From: Undaria pinnatifida
Taxonomy: Eukaryota; Sar; Phaeophyceae; Laminariales; Alariaceae
DNA length: 64,000 nt
NCBI GenBank assembly: GCA_012845835.1
Contig: JABAKD010000016.1
Location: 19,336,696-19,400,695 of the forward strand
Reading direction: 5' to 3'
Shown here: positions 34,878 through 46,200 of the stretch, piece after piece
How positions within the stretch are numbered: the stretch's first letter is position 1
How the letters are laid out: the number at the start of each line of letters is the position of its first letter
Position numbers and translations under genes: made by a program
The notes under the pieces: generated by a model
What the model saw: only the letters and a program-made list of their open reading frames with translations
Database searches by the model: none
What the model was told of the DNA's origin: nothing

Positions 34878-37455
34878 TCACACCGACAACCTTTGCGTGC
34901 TATTGACTCTCCATTTCCCCCCCAACAGCGGCGTTTTCTCGGTTTCTTCTTCCGCTTCAACTGCCGCCCCCACCTCGACTTCGCGCTCGCCGACGCCCGC
35001 GCATTTGCGTAGCCCGAACATCGGAGCCCTTTTTCCTCCTCCCCCCCCCCCCTCCCCCCCCCCTCCTCCACCTCCTCCTCCTTCCCCTCCCCCTTCCCTT
35101 CCTCGCCCTTCTCTCCCCCCCCCCCGTCTTCTCCCTAGGCCTCCTCCTCCTTCTATCCTCCCCACCACTCCTGCTCCTTTTCCTGTGCCCCACCCCACCC
35201 CTCCTCCTTTTCCTCCCCATCCATCTCCGCCCCCCCCTCCTCCTGCACTGTCAAACCGACCCTCGAGACTTAATCGCGCCCCACCACCACCACCTCTACC
35301 ACCACTACCACCACTACCACCTCCAACACCACCACCACCACCACCATCACCATCGCCGCCATCGTCCCACGCAAGCTCCGCCCTCGCGACATCATCTTCA
35401 TCACTCCCCTCTGCCGCGGCGGCAGCAGCAGCAGCGGTAGCTCCTGCGGTGCAAGCCGCCGCCCCCCTTTGATCTCGACCGAGAGCCATCAAGGCAAAAA
35501 GGCAAAACACTGCACAAAGAGTCCATTCCAGTCCGGCGCAGTCCAATCGAACGGCGAGTTTTGTTAAAGAAGGCGACGGGAAGGGAAGGGAAGGGGTGGA
35601 GGGGGAGAAGGAGTGAGAGAAGGAATAAGGGCGGGGGGGGGGGGGGAGGGAGGGGGGGACAGGTGCACTCATTTCAAGCATCGCCGTAGCCTCAAGACGA
35701 TAGAACCTCGCATCCCTACAATAACGCGACGGAGCACGCCGGGTTTTCACCAGGGGAGAAAGGGGGGGCAGCAGTTGGTCAGCAGTCGTGTTCCCTGGAG
35801 CGCACGTATCGTCGGCAGCGGCGAGGTAAAGAGCTCCCGACGTCAGGAAGGAGCCTTGGAAAAAAAAAGGTGCACCCCTATGCATATATATATTTTGGAC
35901 ACTTCGATTTTCCAGCTTCTGGACAAGTCGTGGTCACAGGTGTCGTCCCTTCTCCCCCCCGGTTCTTACCTATTTTTTATCGCGCATACGGTTCACCAAT
36001 CCCAGTGCTCATCGATTTTTCATCGAGTTTCGCTAATAACTCACGCTCTCGCGCTTTCCGCAAGTCAAGTTGTGCACAAGAAAAAAGTCCCCACCAATTT
36101 ATACGAGTATGCACTCGGGGGGGCTCGAACTCACGAAACTGACCTATACCAGGCTCGAGGATAACCTGATACGCCACCGGGGCGACCGGCTATATACCGG
36201 ACCATGACTCCAACCCACATCGTGCGGTCAGACGACTTAGAAACAGTGTGGGATATTTTTGACAGCGGGAAAAAGGGTTTATACATACATCGTATATAGT
36301 TTTTTTTTGGGGGGGCGGACTCATTTGTTGCTTGCTTTGGTCCTTAGACCATCGACCACGCATCCCTTTCGAGACGGAGCACCGTTTGTATCGACACTAC
36401 AGCTGTGAGGCATCCTGCGGTAGAGGTGCAGCGGAAGCTTCTGAGTCCCCAACACGAGAAGCTCAACTTCTTACCCGAAAGCACGACTTGGAAGGCGTTA
36501 TCTTGCGCAATCCGACCAGCACGTCTATGCGCTAGCCCTCAAGAAAAATATACTCGTAAAATGATCATACTAACCCATACCTCCACAGTTGAGGAGGTCA
36601 ACCGGTCAGATCGGTCAGAAACGCGTTTGGCCTCCCAAAAAAGTGCAACTCCCCTACAGCGGGATGACTCTTGTGGGACGGGGGGATTCTCGAAACTGCA
36701 GTAGTGCGGGATATTTTTCGGCGGCGAAATCCTATTTTTGCATAATCCCTCTCACCAGAACACGCCAAGTACACCCCCCGGGCGCATCCAGAGCATCGCC
36801 CAGCGACAGTTCTAGGTGCTGGCCTGGCAGCTACGGTAGCGACTCACGCTCGTGCACCCCTCTCTATCTCTGCTGCAACGTGCACTCATCCTTCTATACA
36901 GTGCTTTTTGTTCTTGGCGCTGCCTACCAGGACCTATCTCACGCTTCTTGAGACACGCATACTACATGCCATTCTCTCTACAAAACACACTTTGTAGGTA
37001 TTTTACAGCACTATATAGGGGTCCCCCAGTAAGGCGGTGTTGTGCCATAAAGCAATGTAACCGCCTTCTAGAGGGAAGCCTCCTTATTCATTCCAGGTTA
37101 TGGGTGCTATGCCCCAGACGCGCCAAGCGATTGTGACCGCCTCATACCGGGATACCGCCTTATATAGGGATACCGCCTTGTTGGGGGACCCCTACTGTAG
37201 CGTAAAAATCTATACCGTACAGCACGCAAGAATGACACCCCCCCATGGGGGAAATTTTAGATCCAATTTTCTCCAAAACCAGAGGGCCACAAACAAACGA
37301 ATAGAGCGGCTTGGGGAAAATCTCGTCGAAATCTTTCCCACAGACGAAAACTTCCTGAGTTTGGCCAAAACCTTATATCGACAAAGCACAATTGCCAAAC
37401 AAATCGCATCGTAACACCCTCAGAACAAATTTAAACCACTCGCAGTAGCAGTGGC

Positions 37456-37500
<45 letters not shown>

Positions 37501-40500
37501 GAGTCAACGGCGAGCCGGTGCTCTCTGTGTGGAGTAAACGCTACCGCAGAAAACGTCGCTCGGCGATTGTTACCCTCTCCGTTGCCGAGAAAATCAACAT
37601 ATAAAAAGTCGTCCGAGCGTATGCGTCATGTTCGCGTTATACGGCAATCTCTCACAGCTCATAAGACATCTCACCAGAAGACGCCAAGTACATCCCCGGG
37701 TACATCCAGAGCATCGCCATCTGCAACCCCCGCGATCCGTGCGCCTCCACGATGAACTCCACCGCGTCCTTGCCACCCGCCGCCGCCGCTCCGAGGCCAT
37801 CGGCTTGGGTGGTGGACACAGCCGAAGAGGACGGTAGCATCATCAAGCCGGACACTGGTCCAGACCAATCTAAGCTGCTATCGCTATCACTACCGCTACC
37901 GCTCGGATTACCGCTTGCGGCAACGGCAGCGTCAGCAGCAGCGTACACGATATCCGTAGCGTTCGCGTTAGCGAAGGCAGCCGCGGTAGAGGTTGCCGTG
38001 GCGGCGGTAGTGACAGCGGCAGTAACAGCAGCAGTAGTGGCTGCTGCAGCAGCTGCAGCGGCGGCGGTGGCGCCTGTCGCCGCCCCCGCGAGGGGCTCGG
38101 CGAAGAAGCGAAAGGTGTGGGTGGTGTCGAACCGTGCGCGCAGCAGAGGCACGAGGGTGGTGGAGAGACCGCTGATGTTGGTGATAATGAAGTTGTACAG
38201 GGCGACGCTGGTGACTCGGACGCGCCGGGGAACGAGGGCCATGACAACTGCGAGGACCACTCCGATCCACCTGCGAAAAAGCGAATAGAGGTTATGCTTG
38301 TTTCGGTTATTGGAGAAGAAGAAAACAACGAAACAGGTTAACAACGGCATTTAACAACGACGTTGACTCTATGGAAGAACAACACCAATACGAACAACAG
38401 CAGCAGCAGCAACAACAACGACAATAACAGCAGCAGCAACGAGGGCAACAAACTACAGCAGCAGCAACAATGACAACGACAACAACAACAACACACCTGG
38501 GTGGAGAAATGTGCTACCATAACCAAAACCTCAAAGTCAATACCACAAACATTAAGCAAAACGATAAAAACACACAAACCAAAAAGGGTTGAAGAAAAAA
38601 AGGGACCGAAACAACTAAACAAGAAAAAAAAAGAGAACTTACATCTCTCCCAGCAATTCAACTCCCAGCAGGCACAGGAAGCACCACGGGTAAGGGGCGA
38701 GGAGAACCCCTACAGCAAATGGCGAAGCCAGAGCGTTGGACACGATCACCACCCAAAGCCGGCCTGCCGTTCCGAGGCGCTGCTCGTTGTTCGCGAAAAG
38801 ATAAAAGAGACAAAACAACGGAAGAGCAACAGGCAGCATGAACAGAAGAACAAAAAAAACATAAAAAAACATCAGAAAACCTACGAGCGCTTGTCCGAGG
38901 TGCGCTGGCAGGCGAAAAACAAGGGGGGGGAGAAACGGACTACAGCAACAGGAGAAAAAGCAAAGGCAAGACACAATACTCGTGCAAGAGATACACATAA
39001 AAAAAAACAACACTCACAAAAAAAAGGAAGAGTTCAGCAAAGGCAACAGCAACGGTAACACAAACGGAAACGGTACCTGTAATGAAAACAGTACCCACCC
39101 CCCCGTCCCCTCCCGTTCTCACCTGTGCCAGACGGTCGGACAGGAAGCCCCCGACCATCGCGCCGATCGAGCCTCCGACGAGTGGGACCCAGGACACAAA
39201 CCACTCCAGCTCGGAGGGGGGCATGCCGACGTCGTGCCAGGGGGACCCCGTGAGTCGACTGCAACCGCCGTTGACACACCACGGGAACTCCTCGTTGCAA
39301 ATCTGTTTATATTTCGGTGCCAGTGTAAGGCCAGGGGTCGTGATAGGGATCAGGACAGACGTCGCTATGGGTTCGCGGGGGTCGGACAGGGGTAGGGATA
39401 AGGGTAACCCAACCCAACCCAACCTAACCTAACTCAATCCAACCACACAACACACCCCGATGCAACCCAACCATACTCAATCCAAATCAACCCAACCCGA
39501 CCCGTTCTCCATCCAACCCAGCCCAACCCAACCCAACCCAACCCAACCCAACCTGACCCAATTCTCATCCACCTAACCCCAGCTCAATTCTCACCAAATC
39601 CAATCCAACCCAACCCCAATCCCAACCTAACCCAACCTGACCCCGGCCACAAACGCCTCAAGAACGTAAATAAACACCCACCTAACCACCCACCTGTCTG
39701 CCACCGTAACCGGCGTCGTACGAGGTCGAGCACGGGCCGGCGCCCCCGTGCCTAGTCAACGCCGCGTTCCCGTCCATCAGCGGGCTAAAATAGCTCGACA
39801 TATAGTACCCGAACACGAAACCGCCCGCATCCCGGACCCCACCCGCGACACAAACGAGCAGCAGCGAGGGGGACCCCAGCCAGGCCTCCGAGAGAGCCGG
39901 TAGCTTGCCGAGCAGCCGGTGGAGTGGCGACGATGATGGTGGCCGTGGGGTCAGTGCCGGTAGCGGTGGTGGTGGCGATGGCGGTGGTGGCGGTGACAGC
40001 AGCGGCGACAGCGCGCTCGACCGTAGCCGCGCTCCTCCCGTCCGGGTATCGCGGGACGCTGGAGATAGGTCACCCTCTGGCGTACCATTACCAATACCGT
40101 TACCACTGCTCTTACCGCTGCTGTTACCGTTGACGTTACTCCTACCACTGTTGGTACCGTTACCGACACTATTACCGCTACTGTTACCATTGCGGCGACC
40201 GCTCCCCCTACCACCGGCTATACCACCGCCACCACCAACACTTAACCCACCATTCCCTACCCCCTCGGGATAATCCCCGGCGACAGCAGCATAGGCGAAA
40301 CTAGAGGAGGAATTAATGGCGGAGCTAGAGGCAAAGGGGGCAACATCGGCCGAAAATCTCGCCGCTCCCGGCAGACCCACCGCCACCACCACCCCCACCT
40401 CCTCCCTTATCCCTACCTCCACCCCGGCTCGCGTTGGCGGAGGCGGTGGCGGCGGCGGTTGCGGTTCGGGAACGGTCCAGAAGGCTACAATCGCCACCAA

Positions 40501-41957
40501 GAAGCCGCCTAGCGCCGCCAGCACGTAGGCCCACTTCCAACCAAGCACGTCATCCACTATCGTACCCACCCCCAGGGACAGGCTAAACCCGGCGTACAGG
40601 CCCACGTAGTACACGCCTTTTTGGTTTTGTTTGCGGTGGCGGTGGCGGTAGCAGGAGGAGAAGGGGGGGTGTTAATCATGTTATACATAGCCGTAGACCT
40701 TAGGAAAATAGACACTTGCATGCCTACGATGCCGGGACGGAGGACGTCGGGGGGGGTTACGGAGCTTTACGAAATTATGGGCGGTGGGGTTTGTCGAGAG
40801 GGGGGTGGGGTGGCGGGGGGGCGGCGCAGGGGGGTCGAGAGGAGGTCTCACCTATTGCGGAGCCGATAACCTCAGGGCCGAAATGATCCCGCAGGATGCT
40901 GGCGGCGAAAGGGCTACACGCGGCGTCTCCGATGCCTTGTCCCACCCTCGCCAGCGCCACCTTTAGCAATAAAAACCGGCATGAATCACAGGTATGCCAT
41001 ATGATAAGAGCACGGCCATTTTGAGATTATTGCGGTGGATAGACACAGGAGAGAAGCACAGAAGGGGGAAGGAGGAGCCAGGGAGAAGGCGGGGAGAGGG
41101 CCGGGGGGTTGGGAACGGGGGGACGGGGACGGGGGGGGGTGGGGAGGGAGGGAGGGAGAGGGAGAAAGAGGGAGGGAAGAAAGCACGCCGTGAAGGAAGC
41201 GCGACGTTTAGTTGTCTCGATATCATCAATTTCTCCTTTTCTCGTTTTTTATACTTTGATCTTCGGTTTGTTCCGCTCGCACCTGCCAGAAGTTACGCGA
41301 AAACGCCACCGCTCCAGTGGACGCGCTCCAGACCATGCACGCCGTGCACAGAAGCTACCAAATGCGTCCCCCAAGAAGATGACGAGAAGGTCCGGAGAAG
41401 GGGCGCCACGGCGGCAGGCAGGGAGGCAGACAGATGGGTACAGCGACGGACAGCCAGAGGGATCGATACATAAATAGACAATAATACGACAGACAGGCGG
41501 ATAGACAAGACAGTCAGACAGACAGATACCATGTAAAATAAGCACACAGTCAGACAGGGAGCAAGCGAGCGCGCAATCAATCCAAGCCCTGTACACCCTG
41601 CCCTACGGCACCCTACCCTACCACACTCTACGAGCACCCTCCCCACTATACCTGTACCTACCATTGCTCTACTCCTACCCTATCATACCCTTTATCATAC
41701 CCTACCCTTACCCTAACCTGCCCGTATCCTACATTTACCCCACCCAACCCTACCCTTATCGTACCCATGCCTTCCATTACCCTACCCTACCCTACCCTGC
41801 TCTACCCTACCCTACCTCACCCTACCCAACACTTACCCGCACGGGGCGGGCATCCCCCACGAGGCTAAGGAGCACCCCGGCGACAGAGTTGACTCCGGTG
41901 AAAAAAGGGCCCGCGATGAGGGCGAACTCGTAGCTGTCGTAGTCAAGAAAGGGTACC
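34878..41957 (-). CDS. Spinster-like Major Facilitator Superfamily transporter, at least 8 exons
   Basis: Exons, in coding order on the minus strand, are 41957-41837, 41354-41283, 40960-40852, 40616-39694, 39302-39123, 38779-38643, 38270-37675 and 35509-34878. All junctions are GT-AG and phases agree, giving about 922 residues up to a stop at 34880-34878. Membrane segments read in family order: FALIAGPFFTGVNSVAGVLL, the loop GDARPVR (the MFS G-D-R loop), LLCTACMVWSASTGAVAFSR, VALARVGQGIGDAACSPF, VYYVGLYAGFSLSLGVG, WAYVLAALGGFLVAIVAFW, SWVPLVGGSIGAMVGGFLSD, LWVVIVSNALASPFAVGVLL, ALYNFIITNISGLSTTLVPL and a last helix ending VFCLFALMALGRD. The domain order resembles spinster (SPNS) lipid transporters. 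Low-complexity inserts enlarge the central loop (about 165 residues) and the last extramembrane loop (Ala-rich). The tail is Gly-rich and ends near EETEKTPLLGG, a possible acidic dileucine sorting signal. Membrane helix 1 and the start codon were not found; one more exon upstream of 41960 is expected. Substrate unknown. Confidence 0.85.
35655..35760 (+). repeat. End fragment of dispersed element A
   Basis: Contains 'gtgcactcatttcaagcatc', GCCGTAG, 'aacctcgcatccctac' and 'gcgacggagcacgccgggtt', then stops. It lies in the last intron of the transporter gene. Confidence 0.65.
36095..36195 (-). repeat. tRNA-derived repeat head, copy 1
   Basis: Minus strand: GGTCGCCCCGGTGGCGTATC with 'aggttatcctcgagcc' carries an A-box-like TGGCGTATCAGG, and GTGAGTTCGAGCCCCCC carries a B-box-like core about 50 bases later. 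The first 20 bases are shared with the copy at 58.44 kb although the rest differs, which fits retroposons with a common tRNA-derived head. It lies in an intron of the transporter gene. Confidence 0.55.
36742..36815 (-). repeat. Duplicated exon end of the transporter gene, inside its own intron
   Basis: Reads 'ctctcaccagaacacgccaa', then 'gtacacccccc' and 'gcatccagagcatcgcc'. It closely matches 37669-37710, the 3' end of the transporter's seventh exon plus its GTGAGA donor. The copy is about 930 bp downstream in the gene. It lacks the rest of the exon, so it is a non-functional partial duplication or a decoy splice site. Confidence 0.7.
37018..37192. mobile_element. Short MITE with TA target duplication
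   Basis: Terminal inverted repeats begin GGGGTCCCCC and continue ARNAAGGCGGTRTY (left 37018-37041, right 37169-37192). The 175-bp element is flanked directly by TA (37016-37017 and 37193-37194), the target duplication of Tc1/mariner-type elements. Inside, the phrase 'ataccgcctt' is repeated. It has no coding capacity and lies in the last intron of the transporter gene. Confidence 0.85.
37455..37500. repeat. CAG trinucleotide microsatellite
   Basis: About 15 CAG units, starting near 37457, within the transporter gene's last intron. Confidence 0.9.
38385..38495. repeat. CAA/CAG-rich microsatellite
   Basis: Imperfect CAACAG and CAACAA runs in the sixth called intron of the transporter gene. 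Reverse translation gives Cys/Leu-rich frames, which are spurious. Confidence 0.8.
39405..39650. repeat. AACCC-type short tandem repeat
   Basis: Degenerate AACCC units ('aacccaacccaacccaacct') through the fourth called intron of the transporter gene. On the other strand this reads GGGTT, which is telomere-like in character but of the wrong register. Confidence 0.85.
40670..40765 (+). repeat. End fragment of dispersed element A
   Basis: Shows 'gtgttaatcatgttatacat', AGCCGTAGACC, 'cttgcatgcctacgatgccg' and 'ggacggaggacg', a diverged version of the element A end. It lies between two transporter exons. Confidence 0.6.
41585..41830. repeat. CCCTA-type degenerate repeat
   Basis: Repeated 'taccctaccctacc' units end just before the splice donor at 41836 of the first recognised transporter exon. 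They give an open frame rich in Tyr/Pro, which is not a gene. Confidence 0.8.
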
Positions 41958-42477
41958 CTGGAAACCGAGAAGAGGTACCTGCCGTAAAATACGCGCATTT
42001 AATTGGTCAATCCATCCATCCATTCATCGGTTGCGCAGTTTTATGCGCAATTTTTTTTTTTTCCATGTAATAACCCGTTAACAGCCGCAGTCTTTTTGGG
42101 GGGAAAACTAACAGCCAGTAGTTGGAATTTGAGTAGGGAAAACTTTCCAGCAGGAGAAAGGTTCTCAATTACGCTACCGGTACCATTATCATTCGTAATT
42201 TCAGTAATATAAAACGGCTTCCTTGTGTTTCGCATGAAACTCGAGCCAGTTTATCTCAAGTCCCAATTACTCAAGTGAGGTCGCGTTTGGCTTATCCGCC
42301 CCGTCTCTGAGCATTAACTCGCACGTCGCGCTTTGCACTATTAATTAATAAACCACAACATACCAAACCACACAACAGGTCACAGACGCCACCCGTTCCA
42401 AAGACGGCAAGCTACGAAAGGCATATCCGAGAATTAAAACCAATCGGGATATATTTTTTTACGCGGGATACATTTTA

Positions 42478-42555
42478 TAAAAATATTGTAAGGACGTCAG
42501 CTGTGAGTTCGACGAATTTAGGGTCGATACTCATCTTTGTAAGCTGCGTTGTTGG
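42478..42555 (+). repeat. Conserved ~75-bp motif E, copy 4
   Basis: 'aaatattgtaaggacgtcag', then 'ctgtgagttcgacgaattta', 'gggtcgatactcatc' and 'tttgtaagctgcgt', nearly identical to copies 2 and 3. Confidence 0.7.
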
Positions 42556-42559
42556 TACT

Positions 42560-43785
42560 TGTATTATACTATACCGGTATGTGGGTGAGTTTTTTCACTT
42601 AATGGGAGGGGTCCTATTATTCTGTTTTTTCAAATTTTGTACATGCAGTGTTTAATATATTTTGTTTTTCTCCACTACCAGGTATAATGGTTGGTGTTCG
42701 TTCGGGAACGGGACAAGAGTACTTGCGCGAGATTCGTTTGTGCTGGACCGGGCTATCGATTCATCGTTGGCGCGGGAACGGGATGGGAGTATGTGCGCGG
42801 GACTCGTTTGTTGCTGGAGCGGAACTTCACAATAATCACGGGACCTCGGGATAGTCCCGAATCCCGCACAAACACGCCGGGTAAACCCAGACAAACCCGC
42901 GAAGTGCGGGAGCAATCCCGTGGAGTTTCCTTGTAGTTACGAGGGGTGGAGGGATGGAGGGAGAATGTCAGAGGCCATCGCGGGTATGGGGGTAAATATG
43001 TTATGCGCCGGAAGATGGATGATTGGAAGACATGTGAACCACATTTTTTTCACCTTGGTACATACCTGGTACCCTTCACGATGAACAGCTGTCGTAGTCA
43101 AGGAAATGCCACACGCTCGCGCGATTGAGTTCAAGGGGGCGCACGTGCATACGCGGGCACGTGCAATCTCGGACAAAAAAATCGTTCCTGTCGTTTTTTT
43201 CTGTGTTAGCGCGAGAGGTGAGACTTGTGGACCTCCCGCCGCCGCCGACTCGAGCGACGACGCAATGTCTCGGTCGCGGCAAGCGGAAGGCGGCGGCTCT
43301 GTCGGTGCTTGCTGCCTTTGTTGACACGCGTTGGTAAAATACGTTGAGGCTCACACAAAAAGGGTACGTATAATATCATACGTACAACAGCAGAGCAGCA
43401 GCAGCAGCAGCAGCAAGCAGCAAAGCAAGCAGCCGTCGAAAATGGAGATGCTTGTCCGCCAGAAAACATTGTCTGACGACGGTAACGTACCGGTAACGGT
43501 GTGACGGACGTTTTTTTTTTTTAATGCCGTGGCGAACGCTTGCTAATACCGTAACTATTAGGTTTTAGTATGGAATACACGTCGGCCGCACGCCAGTGAC
43601 TGGTGCTGGTTTTGTTGTGGCAGACCGCCATGACGAGTAATTACAGCAGTACCTGGTAGATATCTTTGTTATTAGACTAGACTGCCATTCATGTAATTAT
43701 ATCTGATGGCAGAGGAAATGTGAGGACAAGTTCAGTTGCCGACAACGATATCGTGGTTCAGCGCACACCCATATCTATGCCTAAG
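42560..43785. other. No firm gene; CAG run and Arg-rich frames
   Basis: Contains a CAG run at 43389-43420 and GC-rich open frames on both strands at 43080-43340. These could hide the missing first exon of the minus-strand transporter, but none shows a membrane segment with a matching donor. Confidence 0.3.
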
Positions 43786-43890
43786 GTTGTTGTTGTTGTT
43801 GTTCTCACATTAACTCGCATAATCAAGTCCGTGGTCACAGGACAGACTCCAGTCACTCTGGAGCTGAGGAATACACGGGAAAAACACAAA
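43786..43890 (+). repeat. Dispersed repeat B, truncated copy 3
   Basis: Has the GTT run, 'ctcacattaactcgcataat' and 'cactctggagctgaggaata', then breaks off after 'cgggaaaaacacaaa', only about 35 bp before the TA-flanked transposon at 43926. Confidence 0.75.
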
Positions 43891-43925
43891 GGTACTGAAT
43901 ACCGGGTATACCAAAAATCCGAGTA

Positions 43926-44781
43926 CCGTGACTGACACAAGATAACACACCCCGGTGATGACATTTTGGGATTCAAAAATATTATCACCGCGCGTGGTAT
44001 TCTGTGGGGGGTGTGATATCTTGTGTACCTCGGGTGATAAAGTGCAGCTCGCAGGGGGCCCAAGGAGGGTGTGATAAACCAGGGGGTGTGATAGGACGTC
44101 CAAACACCCACAAGGTGTGTTTGGGGGTGTGATAAACGAGGGGGGGTGATAAAAAGGGTGTGTGATAGAACGTCCGAACACCCACACGGTGTGTTTGGGG
44201 GTGTGATAAAAGCGGGTGTGATAACAGTTGAACCGCTGCTGCCGCACACTTGAAGCCATGCCTGCACGCACACTTGCCGCTGCCCCGCACTCCTGCTGTA
44301 GGTACCTACCTGTGATACCGGGTTGTGGTAAAACAAAGGGGCCCAACCTAGGTGACGAAACTCCTTAGCACATGGACCTCGGCGATTACTCAACCCCCTC
44401 AACTCCGAAAAAAATTTGAAATAAAATACGGGCTTGGATTGGAGCTTAAAAAAATATAATATACCTAAATCGAAGGTACCTCGCCCGATATGATACGAGA
44501 CGGTGGCTGCGCCATCCGTCCTGCCCCCACACAAAAGTGGGCTGCTGCTACCTTCCTCGCTATCGGTACGACCAAAAAAGAGATACCCAGAGACACCACG
44601 ACCAAAAATCGAAGCCACAAACCACAAATCCACACTACGGTATCACCGGGCTGTGTAATCTTATGAACCCCGCGCGATAAATCGATGGTTTGTCAGAAAC
44701 GCCCAAAATTATCACCGGGGTGTCGTATCCTGTGGGGGGTGTGATTTCTTATGTACGGGTGATATCTTGTGCCAGTTACGG
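43926..44781. mobile_element. Non-autonomous DNA transposon with TA target duplication
   Basis: Terminal inverted repeats are CCGTGACTGACACAAGATAA at the left and, reversed, CCGTAACTGGCACAAGATAT at the right, flanked by TA (43924-43925 and 44782-44783). The 856-bp body is built of GTGTGATA-type subrepeats, including a unit of about 70 bp ('acgtccaaacacccacaagg', then 'tgtgtttgggggtgtgataa') present twice at about 44095-44165 and 44170-44215. No transposase is encoded, and open frames are repeat-driven. TA duplication and size suggest a Tc1/mariner- or related-superfamily MITE, which is inference. Confidence 0.85.
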
Positions 44782-45191
44782 TATGTGCGAGGGATGCCTC
44801 ATATCTCGTGGGGCAAAAATAGTGACAGCTCAGCACATTTGTAGCGGAAACAACGATGTATGGCACGATGCATGAGTAGCAGCATTATTAAATATTAATA
44901 TTAATAGCTGTAGTACAGCTGCTGCTAAACGTCTTATATCCAGATATGTGACACGTGAGGGTAAATAAGAACAACAATTTCGGCAGGAACGATAAACGGG
45001 CACGTACACAACAGGTCGAGTCTGCTGCTTCCTCTGCTCGATTGACCCTACCTCCCGCATGCTATACATGACGCAATACACATGCTGCGACTATCATGGA
45101 ATACGAGTTGCCTGACACAAGCGGTCTGAGTCATCCCCCGGGCATACTCGTAGCTGCGTGAGCAGCCGAGGTATGCGGTCTGGAGTCACGT

Positions 45192-45998
45192 CTAAAAAAT
45201 CGTCAAGTCGATCATCAATTGAACATTGTTGCACACCTGTCGTACTGGTTTGAGAGATGCACCATCACCATAATCGCGAGCACGTAAGCGGTATTTTTGT
45301 TGGCCTTCAGGAAGCCTAGGAGCCGTAGAGCACCTCCGTGATATCCTGGCCCACCACCCTCGCCACTGGTGACCACCATGATCCTTCCAGCCGGGCCGCA
45401 AGCCGGCAGAGACTGGATTACACGGGTGTTCTTGCGAGCCGTGTTCGTGCGATCGAGACAACGGGATAAGCGGCATGATCCGAAAAAAATGCCTTGCATT
45501 GGTTTGCAAACCCTTGGTCACGCTGAGCGAGGGCAGAAACCAAGAATACACCGTGCTGCTGCTGTGGGGCTGTGTGCGGTTGCAGACCCGTATCTGGCCA
45601 TGGCGGCATGCAATCCTTGCAACGATGACGTTCTCGAGCTTTTGTCGCCATATCTCCCTTGTCCGAGCCACAAGCAGACTCGTGCTGCCACGCGGATTCA
45701 AGTGAGGACTATCGATCGCCTCCAAAACTGCTGTTGTGTCTAACGTGTCCTCGGCCCGTGCCGAGCTTACGAGTTGCGATTGTAGCCGCCTGCGTTGAGC
45801 ATGCGCATTGGCTACGTGTGATTGATGACGTCGTGGAGCTTGTGGTTGCCCGTTCTGGTTTCCGTACAGCAGATAGACCTCGTACGTAACTATCACAAGA
45901 ACAACAAGCGGCATCATGAAAAAATCGTTGAAATTTGAACTTGTGCCGGTACATAAGCAGATTTGAAAACAGCGGTGGTGGCAGCAATCATTGCTCAA
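45192..45998 (-). pseudogene. Doubtful coding remnant, frame unclear
   Basis: A minus-strand frame is open for 268 codons. Its first 110 residues look protein-like (a hydrophobic start MMPLVVLVIVTYEVYLLYG, then a charged stretch ending WRQKLENVIV). After that, protein-like text moves to the other two frames on the same strand (for example SLPACGPAGRIMVVTSGEGG, then LRLLGFLKANKNTAYVLAIM). This pattern fits either unseen introns or a decayed gene with frameshifts. No family was recognised. Not a confident gene. Confidence 0.3.
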
Positions 45999-46200
45999 CT
46001 GACAGCATTGTAGCAGGAATCAGAAGCAGAAGTCATTGCTCAACTGCTGTTTGTAAAATGATATGATATGGCACCTTTGATACCGCGTCGTTCGATGGCA
46101 GGCGACCTACCGCGGCGGCCAAACGAGAGACCGAGTGGTCCGAACAGCGCTGGCCGAATTCCGCGACATATGCGACCGAATATCGACCGAATGCTCTGGT

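Noticed and set aside
38880-38915. Extra transporter exon starting at GCCTGCCAG on the minus strand
   Set aside because: In the required phase it reads a stop after seven codons; the exon at 38779-38643 fits phase and membrane topology instead.
41585-41830. Chromosome-end telomere, because of CCCTA-like repeats
   Set aside because: Units are irregular and lie inside an intron of the transporter gene with unique exons on both sides.
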